From Prorocentrum cordatum (Eukaryota; Sar; Dinophyceae; Prorocentrales; Prorocentraceae): a DNA stretch of 64,000 nt. Shown here one piece after another: positions 1-10,899 of the stretch. A model generated the notes under the pieces. That model was not told the origin of the DNA and searched no databases. It saw nothing but the letters and a program-made list of their open reading frames with translations. The stretch spans positions 1 to 64,000 of the forward strand of contig CAUYUJ010000727.1 in assembly GCA_963575745.1 (NCBI GenBank), given 5' to 3'. Made by a program: the position numbers and the translations under genes. Each line of letters begins with the position of its first letter. The stretch's first letter is position 1.

Positions 1-128
1 CAGCGCGCGACTATTGCAGTCCAAAATCAAACAAGTGGCAGCTCCACGGGAACAGGAGCGCGCGGGCTGGCTCCTGCGTCGGAGCTGTCGAATTCTGTTG
101 CAGCCTGTGCTCAAGCCTGTGCTCTGTT

Positions 129-2710
129 TCATCCTGTCTTCGGCATCTTCTTCTTCGAGGCCGAGGAGTCGTCTGAGGACGAGGAGTCTGAGGTCGAGGA
201 CGCGTCGGCGTCGCGCTTCTTACCCTTCTTACCCTTCTTATTTTCATCATTATTGTCCGTCTTCTTATTGTCCTTCTTGTCCTTCTTATTGTCCTCCTTC
301 TTGCCCTCCTTCTTGTTGTCGTCCTTCTTCCCATCCTTCGGGTCCTCCTTCGGGTCCTCCTTTGCCAGGCGCAACTGCACAGAGCGTGCAAGCAGGTCCT
401 CGCTCACGAACACCATGGTGCTGCTCCCGAGAGGCCAACACACTGCGCCCGCTCTCGATGCAGCCGTGCATGCCTGCGCCGCCCGCAGGCGTGCCGAAGT
501 GCACCCACCTGGGCTTCCCCGCCTCGTGGCAGGGCTCCTTGAGGAGCTCGATGTCGTTGTCGTGCGGGAACCGCGGCACCTCCGTTCCCGTGAGCTGGCG
601 GTAGAGCTTCCGCGTCTTCACGGCCGCAGTCACGAGGGCCTTCTCGGGGCGGGCGGCTGTTGCAGCTTCGTCGCGCGCCTCGGCGCCACAATCAGCGCCC
701 TCGTCCTCCTGGAGAGGGTGGCAGCACCCCAGCTTCTCTCGCTCCTCGGCCCCCACCTCGGCGACGCACTGGCCGACCATGCTGGCCAAGCTGGTCCCCC
801 GAAACTGCTTGGGCACGAGGGCGTGGCTCTTCTGCGGCAGGACAGGCACGTTCCTCATCACTTCGTTGAAGAGGGGGCTGCACGCGTCCACGAACTGCCT
901 GATCTTGGCCATTTGCTTCGACTTCCTGCCCTTGTAGCAGAGCAACATGACCTCGTGCGAGCGCGAGTGCGCCAGGCCTCGCTGCCTCTGGAAGTGGCCG
1001 TACTGCTGCATCTGCTTCGTGGTGTAGGCGAGGTGGTATGTGACCGCGCGGAACTTGTTTGCGGCGAGGATCTTCAGGATCTTCGGGAGGTTCGACTGCG
1101 CGCGGCCCGTCAGCACCCACAGCACGTCCCGTCCACCGACCATCAGCGGTTCCAGGGACTTCAGGTAGCGTGCGAAATCCAACTCGTCCAGCGCGGGCTC
1201 ACGGTGCGCGAGGCCTTGCCCCTCGAAGACGCAGCGCAACTTCGCATTCTTGACATCGTAGAAGCCCATCACTGATGCATTATCTGTGAGGTTCTGGTAT
1301 AGGCGTGCCTTAGTAACCGAAGCGTTGATATCCATTGCGCTGCCCTCCGCCGTGATCATGGCGACCCGCGTATCCAGCTGGCTAGAGCACTGCTGCTCGC
1401 ACAGCGCCTTGAAGTTATTCACGTCGCTCGGGGAGACGTCGATCTTCTTCTTGTCCTCGGAGGCCGCCTCCGCTGTTCCAGCGCCGCCCGCTGTTGCAGC
1501 ACCGACCGTGTCACTGTCTGCAGGCTTTTGCTCTGACGGTTCCTGGGGGTTCCCCACGAGGGGGTCGTGCGCGATTTGGAACTTCTCGAAGAACCTCTTG
1601 TTCACTCGCGCGCTCCTGTGGAACTTGTCCATGTTGTAGCGCTCGGCGCGCGGCTGGGTGAGGGCGCCAGAGATCGCCTGCTTGTAGAAGTCCTGGCCTA
1701 TTTCGAGGAAGTGTTTCATCGCCAGGCGCAGCGCCTGGGTCGGCAGTGACTGCGCCCAGGTCGGGTCCTTGTCAGGCCCCTCAGTCTTCTCGAAGAACTT
1801 GAGCGGCGAGTCGAGGTATTGCCTCGCCACGCCAACCACGCCTGCACCTTCTCTGCCGAGGGGTCCCCGCCAGCTGGCCCGCCGCTCTTCAAGATGTCCG
1901 CCGCACGTGCCACGATGCGCATGAGGTTCTGGTTCTCGACCCCGAGGAAATCGCGCAGGCGCTCGTTGCGGGATCTCTGGTTGACAGACCACTTGAACTT
2001 GTTCTCCTCGACCTCCTCAGCCGTGCGCCCCGGGATCAGCGCGAAATCGAAGGGCCAATCCAGAATCAAGTCCTCCACCGCTACTACGGCCTGCCTGTTG
2101 CCTTCCTCTCTGCCCAAACGCCTGAATTTGCCGATCTCGGGCGCAGCGGTCTGGTTCACGTTGGTGATCATGATGGGGATCTCGAACCCTTTCTCAACCT
2201 GCTTCGGGATGTTCCAACGCCTGCCACCCTTGACCTGGCTTAGCGTCTCCACGATGCGCCGCTGTGGGTTACCCTGGGCTGTGCACTCGACGTCGCCAGC
2301 GCCCTCAAGAGAGTCGTTCGCTGTTTCAGCCGCGTCGTCCGTCGGCACGTTCCGCATGAACATGTCCGCAGCCACGTTCTCCACCTTGCCCACCGTGATG
2401 CTCTCCTCCAGGAAACTGTTGTCGATGGGCGCCGTATGCGCCAGGTTCAGATAGGCATTCCTGCGCTCGCCCTTCTCGTTACACTCCTCGATGTTCCTGG
2501 CGAGCTTCTCCTGCAATGGAGTTCTCTCATTGCTGTCCTTCTTCGAGATCTTCTTCGACTGGTCCTCCTGCGACTTGTCTGGCTTCTCCCTCTTCGCCTG
2601 CGCGGCCCTCTCGGAATGGTCTTGAGAAGCCGTTTGAAGTCAGTCTCGATGAGGGGGAAAACCTTGTCGGCCCAGAAGTCCTTGAACGGCTGCGCCGCGA
2701 AGCCGCTCAT
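129..2710 (-). CDS. Hypothetical protein, possible degenerate/permuted SAM methyltransferase (frame broken 3 times)
   Basis: A long coding region can be followed from a likely ATG at 2710 (reads MSGFAAQPFKDFW) to the stop at 129-131, but only by changing frame near 2610, near 1810 and near 415. The protein has a charged N-terminal part, a linker with AATA repeats, a central block containing GGRDVLWVLTG and HEVMLLCYKGR, then a block with HFGTPAGGAGMHGCIESG, and an acidic/lysine-rich tail (repeated KKED, DNKKD). The glycine-rich GTPAGGAG segment followed by a short acidic stretch resembles a SAM-binding motif I placed after the catalytic block, as in permuted adenine methyltransferases. A clear DPPW motif is absent, so activity is doubtful. 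Family assignment is inference; the coding nature is well supported by composition. The breaks may be indels in the assembly. Confidence 0.55.
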
Positions 2711-3065
2711 CGCGCTCAGGCGGGCTGGTTCAGCTGCGGGCTGGCCGTTCCACCTCGCGCGCCCGTTGCAGGTCGGGCTGGAGCCGCGGCGGGAATGGAA
2801 GTGGGCAATGATGGAAGAAGAGGGGCCGTTGTAGCCGATGGAACGTCCAGAGGGCGGATAGGAAGCAAAGCGAAAATAGCCGCAACCAATTCTAGACGAA
2901 CTCACGGATGTCGGAAGTCGCCCATTCCCTCGAAGCAATGCGAATATTAATGCATTTTCAGCGAGCGAGGGCGCCAAGAGCCTGTCGAGTTCTCCCCAGA
3001 TGGCCTACCAGCTCTTGATGGGTGGGCCCAGAGATTTTGCAAGACCCCAACGGCACCAAGAAATT

Positions 3066-3243
3066 CTAACTACCCTCAGGGCCTCAAGAGGAGATCCCAG
3101 AAATTCTATCTCCCCACAGGGCCTCAAGAGAGATTGCCAGAAATTCCTCGCCCCTCAGGGCGTCAAGAGGAGATCCCAATCTTCAACGCGCTCATTTTTT
3201 GAGCCCTAGTAGATCCAGAACCTCATGAATCTGTTATTCTTTC
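3066..3243. repeat. Dispersed 178-bp repeat, copy 1
   Basis: This segment matches 7968-8145 base for base along most of its length and both copies are 178 bp. It contains an internal triplicated motif built on CAGGGCCTCAAGAG and CCAGAAATTC. It lies in otherwise gene-poor DNA between the first two minus-strand genes. Confidence 0.85.
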
Positions 3244-3771
3244 GAGATTCGCTGCCAGGCCGATGGTTTCGACTGACTGCGCTAGCCGCTAGAACAGAGA
3301 ACAGCTACAGCGCGCCCCCCCTCCCCCCCCGCCCTCGCGGCGGACAGCGTCGGATAATCCATGTACTCGGGGGGGGGGCCTGGAGCCATGGGGCGTTGAT
3401 CCGATCGGCATAAGCCCGACACTTGCGCAAACGTCCAGTGGTGCCAGTGGGGGGGTGGGGGGGGGGCGCGCGCGCGCTGCGGGGCGGGGGATGAGACGGC
3501 GCGCATGCTGCAGCTCGCACGGCTTTGCATGGAGCGCGCGTGTGGCATCGGGCCGACGGACCGAAAGAAGCAGCCGCGGGGGCGGCGTCCTGCAGGGCAC
3601 AGAATGCAGATGAGGCCTATGGATTAAGGGCGAGTCGGGTCGGGTCGTCGTCGCGTCGTCGTCGTCGTCGCGGTCGTCAAAATCTCTGATCATATCGCCT
3701 CGCCCCCATCCCCCCCCCTCCCCCTTCCCCCATCTACTCCAACGCGCGGCGCGTGGCGGGCCCTCACCACG

Positions 3772-4806
3772 CTAGCAGCCCGCAAAATCGCGGTTAGTTT
3801 TGGGGTGGTGGCCGACGCGCATGTGAAGAAGGTTGCGCCTGCCATAGTGATCACTGCGGATCCCTGAACAGGGCGCGCAGAGCTTCCTGGAACATACACG
3901 CTCAGAGAAGCCGCCGCATACGGTGCAGATGTCAACGCTGCGATAGCGGGCCACCACGTGGCTGCTGTGGTACCCGAGCGCGCCAGCCGCGAGGGGCAAG
4001 ATCCGGCGGAAGTGCGGTGCGATCCACGGCGCAGTGGCTGGCCAGCCGAAGTCGTTGGCCTCAGACCCCTCGGGCACCTCCAAGGCTTGCCCCGCTGGTG
4101 CCGGTGGAGGCAGCCCAGGCTGCCCAGGCTGCACAGCGACAGGAGGAGGCTGCCCAGCGGCAGCGACAGGAAGTGCTGGGGGTGGGAGTGGGAGTGCGGC
4201 CCCTGCGCCACCCGGAGCTGCAGCGGCGCCCACAGGGCCTGCGGCCGCAGCGCCACCACCACCAGCAGCTGGCACATGAACCGCATGCTGGAACACGGCG
4301 GCGGCCCCCGGGGCGCGCTGGTCGTCGCCGCCGCCGCCCGCCACGACTCCATCTCCCTTGATGGTCACACCGCCCACCACGACTCCATCTCCATTGATGG
4401 CCACGCGAAGCTGGAGCTGGATGCGAATCGTCGTCGACGGCCCAGATGCTGCCATCGCGGCCATCGCGGCGAGCGTCGACGCCGCGTCGACGCCTGAGTC
4501 CGAGGCGGGGGGGGGTCGCCTGCTCAGGCTGAGGAGGAGCACAGCCGAAACACTTGACCTTCGCACTGCAGACGGCTGAGGCTGAGGCAGCGACGCCGAC
4601 GGACGGTGACGACGACGACGGGTCACGGGCCATGGGCCACCGGCCACGGGGGAGACCGTCGGACCGTCGGGGGGCGCCGCACGATGACTCATCTGCGAGT
4701 GCCCTCCGTCGGGAGGCCCCTCGACCACTCGGCCCTCCCGACGGGAGTCGACAGCCAGGGCCCGAGAATCCGATCGTATGTTAGAGCTCCCTGGGAGCTC
4801 TAACAT
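3772..4806 (-). CDS. Hypothetical Ala/Gly/Pro-rich protein with C-terminal Cys-rich zinc-ribbon-like motif
   Basis: The open frame ends at the stop at 3772-3774. The last 75 residues look like a folded domain: GYHSSHVVARYRSVDICTVC, then CSRKLCAPCSG and a GHHPKT end. This has the C-x2-C ... C-x4-C-x2-C spacing of small zinc ribbons that I recall as common in dinoflagellate predicted proteins. The middle is low-complexity Ala/Gly/Pro and may be unstructured. The frame extends upstream into the palindromic satellite, so the first ATG (MLELPGSSN) is made of repeat sequence; the real start is probably further in or in another exon. No SL relic is visible. Confidence 0.45.
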   Translation of the reverse strand: MLELPGSSNIRSDSRALAVDSRREGRVVEGPPDGGHSQMSHRAAPPDGPTVSPVAGGPWPVTRRRRHRPSASLPQPQPSAVRRSSVSAVLLLSLSRRPPPASDSGVDAASTLAAMAAMAASGPSTTIRIQLQLRVAINGDGVVVGGVTIKGDGVVAGGGGDDQRAPGAAAVFQHAVHVPAAGGGGAAAAGPVGAAAAPGGAGAALPLPPPALPVAAAGQPPPVAVQPGQPGLPPPAPAGQALEVPEGSEANDFGWPATAPWIAPHFRRILPLAAGALGYHSSHVVARYRSVDICTVCGGFSERVCSRKLCAPCSGIRSDHYGRRNLLHMRVGHHPKTNRDFAGC

Positions 4807-6486
4807 CGCATGTTAGAGCTCCGTGGGAGCTCTGAGAAGGCGGCGGCGGCGGGTAGGTTAGAGCTACCAGGGAGCTCTAACATCGCAGGTTAGAGCCCCC
4901 CAGGGAACTCTAACATGCTATGTTAGAGCTCCCATGTTAGAGCTCCCTGGGAGCTCTAAACTACCGAGCTCGAACGGAACTTTAACATAGCATGTTAGAG
5001 CTCAGTGGGAGCTCCCTGGGAGCTCTAAAATGGTATGTTAGAGCTCCGTGGGAGCTCTAACATGGCTTGTTAGAGCTCCAACGGAGCTCTAACATAGCAT
5101 GTTCGAATATGTTAGAGCTCCCTGGGAGCTCTAACATGGTATGTTAGCCTTGAGCTCTAACGTGGGATGTTAGAGATCCCTTGGAGCTCTATCATGGCAT
5201 GTTGGATTATGTTAGAGCTCCCTGGGAGCTCTAACATCGTATGTTAGAGCTCCGTGGGAGCTCTGAGGCGGCGGCGGCGGCGGGTAGGTTAGAGCTACCA
5301 GGGAGCTCACACATAGCATGTTAGAGCTCCGTCTCCAAGTTAGAGCTCCCTGGGAGCTTAACATGGTATGTTAGCTCCAACGGAGATTTAACATATCATG
5401 TTAGAGCTCCGTGGGATCTCCCTGGGAGCTCTAACATGGTATGTTAGAGCTCCGTGGGAGCTCTAACATGCTCTAACATGCTATGTTAGAGCTCCCATGG
5501 GAGCTCTAACGTAGCATGTTAGAGCTCCAACAGAGCTCTAACTTAGCATGTTCGAGTATGTTAGAGCTCCCTGGGAGCTCTAACATCGCATGTTAGAGCT
5601 CCGTGGGAGCTCTGAGGCGGCGGCGGCGGCGGGTAGGTTAGAGCTACAAGGGAGATCTAACATAGCATGTTGGAGCTCCCAGGGAGCTCTAACATGCTAT
5701 GTTAGAGCTCCCATGTTAGAGCTCCCTGGGAGCTCTAAAAGACCGAGCTCCAACGGAGCTTTAACATAACATGTTAGAGCTCAGTGGGAGCCCTTTGGGA
5801 GCTTTAACATGGCATGTTAGAGCTCCGTGGGAGATCTAAAATGGTATGTTAGCCCTGAGCTCTAACATAGGATGTTAGATCCCTTGGAGCTTGATCATGG
5901 CATGTTAGATTATGTTAGAGCTCCCTGGGAGCTCTAACATCGTATGTTAGAGCCCCGTGGGAGCTCTGAGGCGGCGGCGGCGGCGGCGGCGGGTAGGTTA
6001 GAGCTACCAGGGAGATCTAACGTAGCACGTTAGAGCTCCCAGGGAGCTCTAACATGCTATGTTCGAGCTCCCATGTCCGAGCTCCCTGGGAGCTCTAACA
6101 TACCGAGCTCCAACGGAGCTTTAACATATCATGTTAGAGCTCCGCGGGAGCTCCCTGGGAGCTCTAGCATGGTATGTTAGAGCTCCCTGGGAGCTCTAAC
6201 ATGGTGTGTTAGAGCTCCGTGGGAGCTCTAAAACGGCATGTTAGAGCTACAAGGGAGATCTAACATGGCATGCTAGCCATGAGCTCTAACATACGATGTT
6301 GTTAGAGATCCCTTGGAGCTCTATCATGGCATGGTAGAGCCCCCATGGAACTCTAACATGCTATGTAAGAGCCCCTTGGGAGTTCTAACATGTTATGTTT
6401 GATTTCGATGTGAAGATTGTGAACTCGAACGTGCTATGTTAGAGCTCGATGGGAGCTCTAGCATAGCATGTTAAAGCTCCCATCGA
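4777..6486. repeat. Palindromic 32-bp satellite, array A
   Basis: About 1.7 kb of near-continuous units. The core is an odd palindrome with 13-base arms, TGTTAGAGCTCCC, one central base (T or A), then the reverse complement. The junction between units (TAACAT, 3 nt, ATGTTA) is itself nearly palindromic. Variants replace the centre by CGTGGG or CAACGG. A (GGC)n-GGGTAGG block recurs at about 4831, 5262, 5611 and 5965, giving a higher-order unit of roughly 350-430 bp. No coding signal. Confidence 0.95.
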
Positions 6487-6567
6487 GCCGCCCCCCCGCC
6501 GTCGTCGTCGTCGTCGTCATCGTCGTCGTCGCCGCCGTCGTCCCATCGGCCCCCCACCCCCCTCCTT
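6487..6567. repeat. GTC/CGT-rich simple sequence
   Basis: A short run of CGTCGTCGTC triplets adjoining array A. The same C-run/CGT block next to a palindrome unit is seen in opposite orientation near 12,400-12,490, which suggests it is part of the array edge. Confidence 0.6.
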
Positions 6568-7143
6568 TTAAGCGCGCATAAGTAAGGAAACATGTCCGAA
6601 CACGGCCGCGCTCTCGCACGCACCGTTGCCCTGTCCTCGGCCTCGAGAACGAAGGCTTCCCCCGTGAAAGGCGGGGGCACAGGGGTGGGGCCCTGTCTTC
6701 GGCCACGGTGAAACATGGGGGTGGGGCCATGTCTTCGACCACGGTGAAACATGACTAGGGCGCGGCCCTCCCCGCCCTCGCGGGGCGGCCTTGCCCCCTG
6801 GGGCGTGGTCGGGGATCAGGGGCGGAGGGGATTCAGGGACTTCTGAATTAGAACTAGAAGGTGGGGGGGAGGAGGAGGAGAAGGAGGAGGAGGAGGACGG
6901 CTTCACCGCCCTCCACGCACCGCCGACTTTCATCATGTATCCGTCCCGTGCTGGCGAGCTATTCACTGAGAAAGTACCCACTCCTGGCAATATGAAGACA
7001 CGCTTCTCGTTGGGCTCCGTAATGGGTGCTATGGCCAGCGATTGAAGCATGGCCGCCGTGGTAACCAAGTTGGCGCCGCCCCCACCGATATCCTCTGCGT
7101 CAACGCTTGAAGGGGGATCGATTTGCGGCCGTGAGCGCGGCAT
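6568..7143 (-). CDS. Hypothetical protein fragment with Ser-rich tract
   Basis: The frame from the ATG at 7143 (MPRSRPQIDPPSSVD) runs to the stop at 6568. The segment ANLVTTAAMLQSLAIAPITE followed by KRVFILPGVGTFSVNSS and GYMMKVGGAWRAVKP has the composition of real protein, and the ending in GAWRAVKP precedes a poly-Ser stretch encoded by a purine-rich tract. The frame is open upstream to about 7239 without an ATG, so the gene may begin in an upstream exon. The downstream third is Pro/Gly low complexity and may be untranslated. I do not recognise the family. Confidence 0.35.
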   Translation of the reverse strand: MPRSRPQIDPPSSVDAEDIGGGGANLVTTAAMLQSLAIAPITEPNEKRVFILPGVGTFSVNSSPARDGYMMKVGGAWRAVKPSSSSSFSSSSPPPSSSNSEVPESPPPLIPDHAPGGKAAPRGRGGPRPSHVSPWSKTWPHPHVSPWPKTGPHPCAPAFHGGSLRSRGRGQGNGACESAAVFGHVSLLMRA

Positions 7144-7556
7144 ACCGCGATTTCGCTCTTGCCACGGGGGCTCAACAAGACCTTCGGGGCCATCGGGAAG
7201 AAAGGCGGCATGCCCTCGATAGAGCAAACTCGCCAACAACTTCTCGAGCCAAGCGGGACTACGTACAATCAGATGGCGCGGGCCAGGAAACTGGAAGGCC
7301 CCAGAGCAGTTGTGGATACTTCAGGCCAGGGTCAGGATGAGCATTGGAAGAGCCTACTGGGGGACCCAAGGATGAGCCAGCACAGGAAGGCCTCAACATA
7401 ATTGCGCGAGGCTGCTGCGAGAAACCGGATGGGGACTGCGACAAGGGAACGCGGCGACACGCCGCTGTGAGAAGCCTTATACGACAACGCTACCCGCGTG
7501 AGAAGCTACTGCCGCAGGCAGCGGCCCGCGTGAGGTCACTCGGCCATCCTTCTTCG

Positions 7557-7705
7557 TATGGTAGCTTGGTTTATTATGGTAGTTTGGTTTCTTATGGTAG
7601 CTGGGTTTCTTAGGGTAGCTTGGCTTATCATGGTAGTTTGGTCTCTTATGGTAGCTGGGTTTCTTATGGTAGGGCAGCCTATCATGGTAGTTTGGTTTCT
7701 TAATC
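7557..7705. repeat. TGGTAG(T/C)TTGGTTTCTTA minisatellite
   Basis: Roughly eight units of about 17-18 bp based on ATGGTAG followed by TTGGTTTCT or CTGGGTTTCT. Both strands are open (hydrophobic on plus, Tyr/His/Lys on minus) purely because of the repeat, so no gene is called. Confidence 0.85.
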
Positions 7706-7717
7706 TCGCATCTGTCC

Positions 7718-7967
7718 TGACATGTTCGAGCCCCCACGGAGCTCTAACATGCGATGCTAGAGCTCCCAGGGAGCTCTAACACGACATGTTAGAGCTCCCA
7801 CGGAGCTTCAACATACGATGTTAGAGCCCCCAGGGAACTCTCGCATCATCGAACATGCTATGTTAGAGCTCCAAGGGAACTCTAACATAATCTAACAACA
7901 TGCTATGACAGAGCTCCGTTGGGGCTCTAACATGTCATGTCACAGCTCCCTGGGGCTCCAACGTCAT
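7718..7967. repeat. Palindromic 32-bp satellite, array B
   Basis: About 250 bp of the GAGCTC-centred palindrome family seen in array A, with more diverged units (CCCACGG centres, which are the reverse complement of the CCGTGGG centres common in array A). It runs directly into the second 178-bp dispersed repeat. Confidence 0.9.
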
Positions 7968-8145
7968 CTAACCACCCTCAGGGCCTCAAGAGGAGATCCC
8001 AGAAATTCGATCTCCCCACAGGGCCTCAAGAGAGATTGCCAGAAATTCCTCGCCCCTCAGGGCGTCAAGAGGAGATCCCAATCTTCAACGCACTCATTGT
8101 TTCAGTCCTACTAGATGCAGAACCCCATAAATCTGTTATTCTTTC
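7968..8145. repeat. Dispersed 178-bp repeat, copy 2
   Basis: Second copy of the element at 3066-3243, same length and same internal triplication. It sits between palindrome array B and the 3' end of the minus-strand coiled-coil gene at 8274-9060. Confidence 0.85.
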
Positions 8146-8273
8146 TAATCGCTGGCCCGCTGCGCGGGCGCACTGCGCGAGCGCGGCGAAGGAGCCAGCA
8201 CGCGAGCCAGGCTGCGCGCCTCCGACATCGGCTACCAGACGCCCATGCGAGGTCACTTGTCCTGCTGCTGAGC

Positions 8274-9060
8274 TCACTGGTCCTGCTGCTTGTCCTGCTG
8301 CTTGAGCTCCTCCACTTTCTGATCGAGCTCCTCGACTTTCTTCTGCAGGTCCTGGGGCGCCTGTCCCTGTGCCCGCAGGAGGTCCAGAATCTGATCCATC
8401 TTCTCGTCCATGTTCTGTGCCATGAGGTTTGGAGCAGCGTTGGTCAAGAAATTGAGCATCGAGGTGATAACGGTGGTTAGCCCGTCCTGCTGCTGCTGCT
8501 GCGTAAGCTTCTGCTGCCACTGCTGTGCTCCTGCTGTTGCAGCTCCTGCTGTTTGCAGCTCCTGATGACGCAGCTCTTGAGCTGTTCCAGCTTTTCCAGG
8601 TGTTCTCTCCTGCAGCTGTTCCAGCTTCTTGCTGATGGTCTTCACTTTGCCATTGCTCTCTGCTCTCTCTGCCCTTGAGCTTGGGCTTCGACGACCTCCA
8701 ATCATCCGCTCCATCGTTTTTCCGCTTCGGGGCGTAGCTCGAGTGGAGCGCCACAGCGTCCATGACCTTAGAGCACCATGCGGCCTTCTCCTCATCAGAA
8801 CCCTGTGGACAAGCATTCTGCCTCCAGAGATTCGTTTTCGTTACATTCTTGATGTGGTCCGTCGAAATCTGGTGCGTCGGGGCTGCCCATTTCTCGCACG
8901 GTAAACTAAACCACCAGGGCTCCTTAGGTTCTCCACTCGTCTTCGAAATGTACTCGCGAACTTCTAGCCATGGAGCATCAATGGGTCCAGTGTCAGGGCC
9001 CATGATGACGGTTCCTGGACATGGACCAGGCCTCCCTGCGCTGGCCCCCATTTCTGACAT
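8274..9060 (-). pseudogene. Cys/His-motif coiled-coil protein, copy 1 (frameshifted)
   Basis: Begins at the ATG at 9060 (MSEMGASAG) and is the paralogue of the gene at 13220-14020. The N-terminal half has WWFSLPCEKWAAPTHQ, a C/W/H-containing module that could bind metal. The C-terminal half is a Gln-rich linker and a coiled coil (VEELDQKVEELKQQDKQQDQ). Compared with copy 2 the reading frame must shift near 8,520-8,600 to join the two halves; the C-terminal frame ends at 8274-8276. Without the shift the frame runs into nonsense Ala/Arg sequence. Function unknown; a retroelement ORF1-like role is possible but not shown. Confidence 0.6.
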
Positions 9061-9231
9061 GGCAGCCTGCAGGCGCTGCAAGACATGCCCTGAGCCGAGG
9101 TGCCTGCGCTACAGGAGAGCTGGGTGGTCTGACAAATGGAACCAAGAGGGGTCCAGGAAGCTATTTTGTGGGTTCCCGGGGGGCAGGGCGATTTGAGGGA
9201 TCACCCTTAGTTGATCAATTTCCCCCACATG

Positions 9232-9650
9232 GTAGAGCTCCCAGGGAGCGGTAACATGGCATGTTAGAGCTCCCAGGGAGCTCTAACATTGTAATTTAGA
9301 GCTTCCGGGAGCTCGAACACGCTATGTTAGATCTCCCTGGGGGTTCTAACATAGGATGTTAGAGCTCCCGTGGAGCTCTAACATGCTATGTTAGAGCTCC
9401 CGTGGAACTCTACCATGGCATGTTAGATCTCCCATGGAGCTCGAACATGCTATGTTAGAGCTCCCACGGAGCTGTAACATACGTGTTAGAGCCCCCAGGG
9501 AGCTCTAACATACTCGAACATGCTGTGTTAGAGCTCCGTGGGAGCTCTAACATGCCATGGTAGAGCTCCCTGGGAGCTCTAACATGCCATGTTAGAGCCC
9601 CCTGGAGCTGCAACATGCCATGTTAGAGCTCCCTGGGAGCTCCAACCTAC
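9232..9650. repeat. Palindromic 32-bp satellite, array C
   Basis: About 420 bp of the same GAGCTC-centred family, dominated by CCCAGGG and CCCACGG centres. It ends in (CCG)n and passes directly into the second palindrome family at 9,660. Confidence 0.93.
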
Positions 9651-9659
9651 CCGCCGCCG

Positions 9660-10880
9660 CCGCCGCCCCTTAACCGCTTTACAATCGATTGCGCAACGGT
9701 TAAGACCCCCCTCTCGCCAGGGCGAGCTTAACCGTTGCGCAATCGATTGTGCAACGGTAGGCGCTCCCGCCAGCCGCCGCCGCCGCCTGCCGCCGCCGCC
9801 CCTTAACCGTTGCGCAATCGATTGTCAAACGGCTAAGCGCTCCGCCGCCGCCGCCGCTGCCGCCGCCGCCCCTTAACCGTTTCACAATCGACTGCGCAAC
9901 GGTTGAGACCCCCCTTTCGCCAGGGGGGGGGTCTTAACCGTTGCGCAATCTATTGTGAAACGGTTAAGCGCCGCAGCCGCCGCCGCCGCCGGCCGCCGCC
10001 GATCCGCAACCGCTTAACCGTTTCACAATCGATTGCGCAACGGTTAAGACCCCCCTCTCGCCAGGGGGGCCTTAACCGTTGCGCAATCGATTGTCGAGCG
10101 GTTTAGCGCTCCTCCGCCGCCGCCGCTGCCGCCGCCGCCCCTCAACCGCTTCGCAATCGATTGCGCAACGGTTAAGACCCCCCTCTCGCCAGGGGGGGGG
10201 TCTTAACCGTTGCGCGATCGATTGCGAAAACGTTAAGAAGGCCCCCCCTCTCAGACCATTGGGGGGGTCTTAACGTTTGCGCGATCAAATGCGCAACGTC
10301 AAGAGGCCCCCCCCCCCCCCCCCCCCCTCCCCAGGGGGGGGGGGCCTTAACCGTTGCGCGATCGATTGCGAAACGGTTAAGCCCCCCCCCCCCCTGGGGG
10401 GTGGCCTTAACCCGCGAAAGTAGGGGGTCTTAACCGCTCCGCGATCGATCGCGGAACGGCTAAGACCCCCTATTACGAGAGGGGGGTCTCAACCAGGATT
10501 CGATCGATCGCGCAACGGTTCAGACCCCCTCCTCTCGCCAGGGGGGTAGCCTTAACCGTTGCGCAATCGATCGCGACGCGGTTAAGGGGCGGCGGCGGCG
10601 GCGGCGGCGGCGGAGCGCTCAACCGTTTCACAATCGATCGCGCAACGGTTAAGACCCCCCCCTGGCGAGAGGGGGGGGCCCTAACCGTTGCGCAATCGAT
10701 TCTGGAACGGTTAAGGCACCCACCCTCTCGCCAGGGGGTTCGCGTCGTGTCTCGCCATGGGGGGGCCTTAACCGATGCGCAAATCGAATTGTGACACCGG
10801 ATAAGAGCCCCCCCCCCCCTGGCGAAGGGGGGGGTCTTACCGGTTGCGCAATCGATGTAAAACGTTAAGGGGCGGGCGGC
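9660..10880. repeat. Double-hairpin satellite (ATCGAT palindrome alternating with C-run/G-run hairpin)
   Basis: Alternating units of two different inverted repeats. The first has arms AACCGTTGCGCAATC meeting at ATCGAT. The second is AAGACCCCCC, a loop CTCTCGCCA or similar, and GGGGGGTCTT. (GCC)n/(CGG)n tracts of 15-30 bp separate blocks and flank both ends. Individual copies carry a few mismatches, often matched on the other arm (for example GTTTCACAATCG against CGATTGTGAAAC). A run of 21 C lies at 10307-10327. Confidence 0.93.
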
Positions 10881-10899
10881 GGCGGCGGCGGCGGCGGCG

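Noticed and set aside
253-1275. Long plus-strand frame opposite the first gene.
   Set aside because: It is a composition-driven shadow; the minus-strand frame has the coherent motifs.
4777-6486. Regularly spaced palindromic repeats could suggest a CRISPR array.
   Set aside because: Units are contiguous, with spacers of only a few conserved bases that are themselves palindromic; there are no unique spacers and no cas genes, and the genome is eukaryotic.
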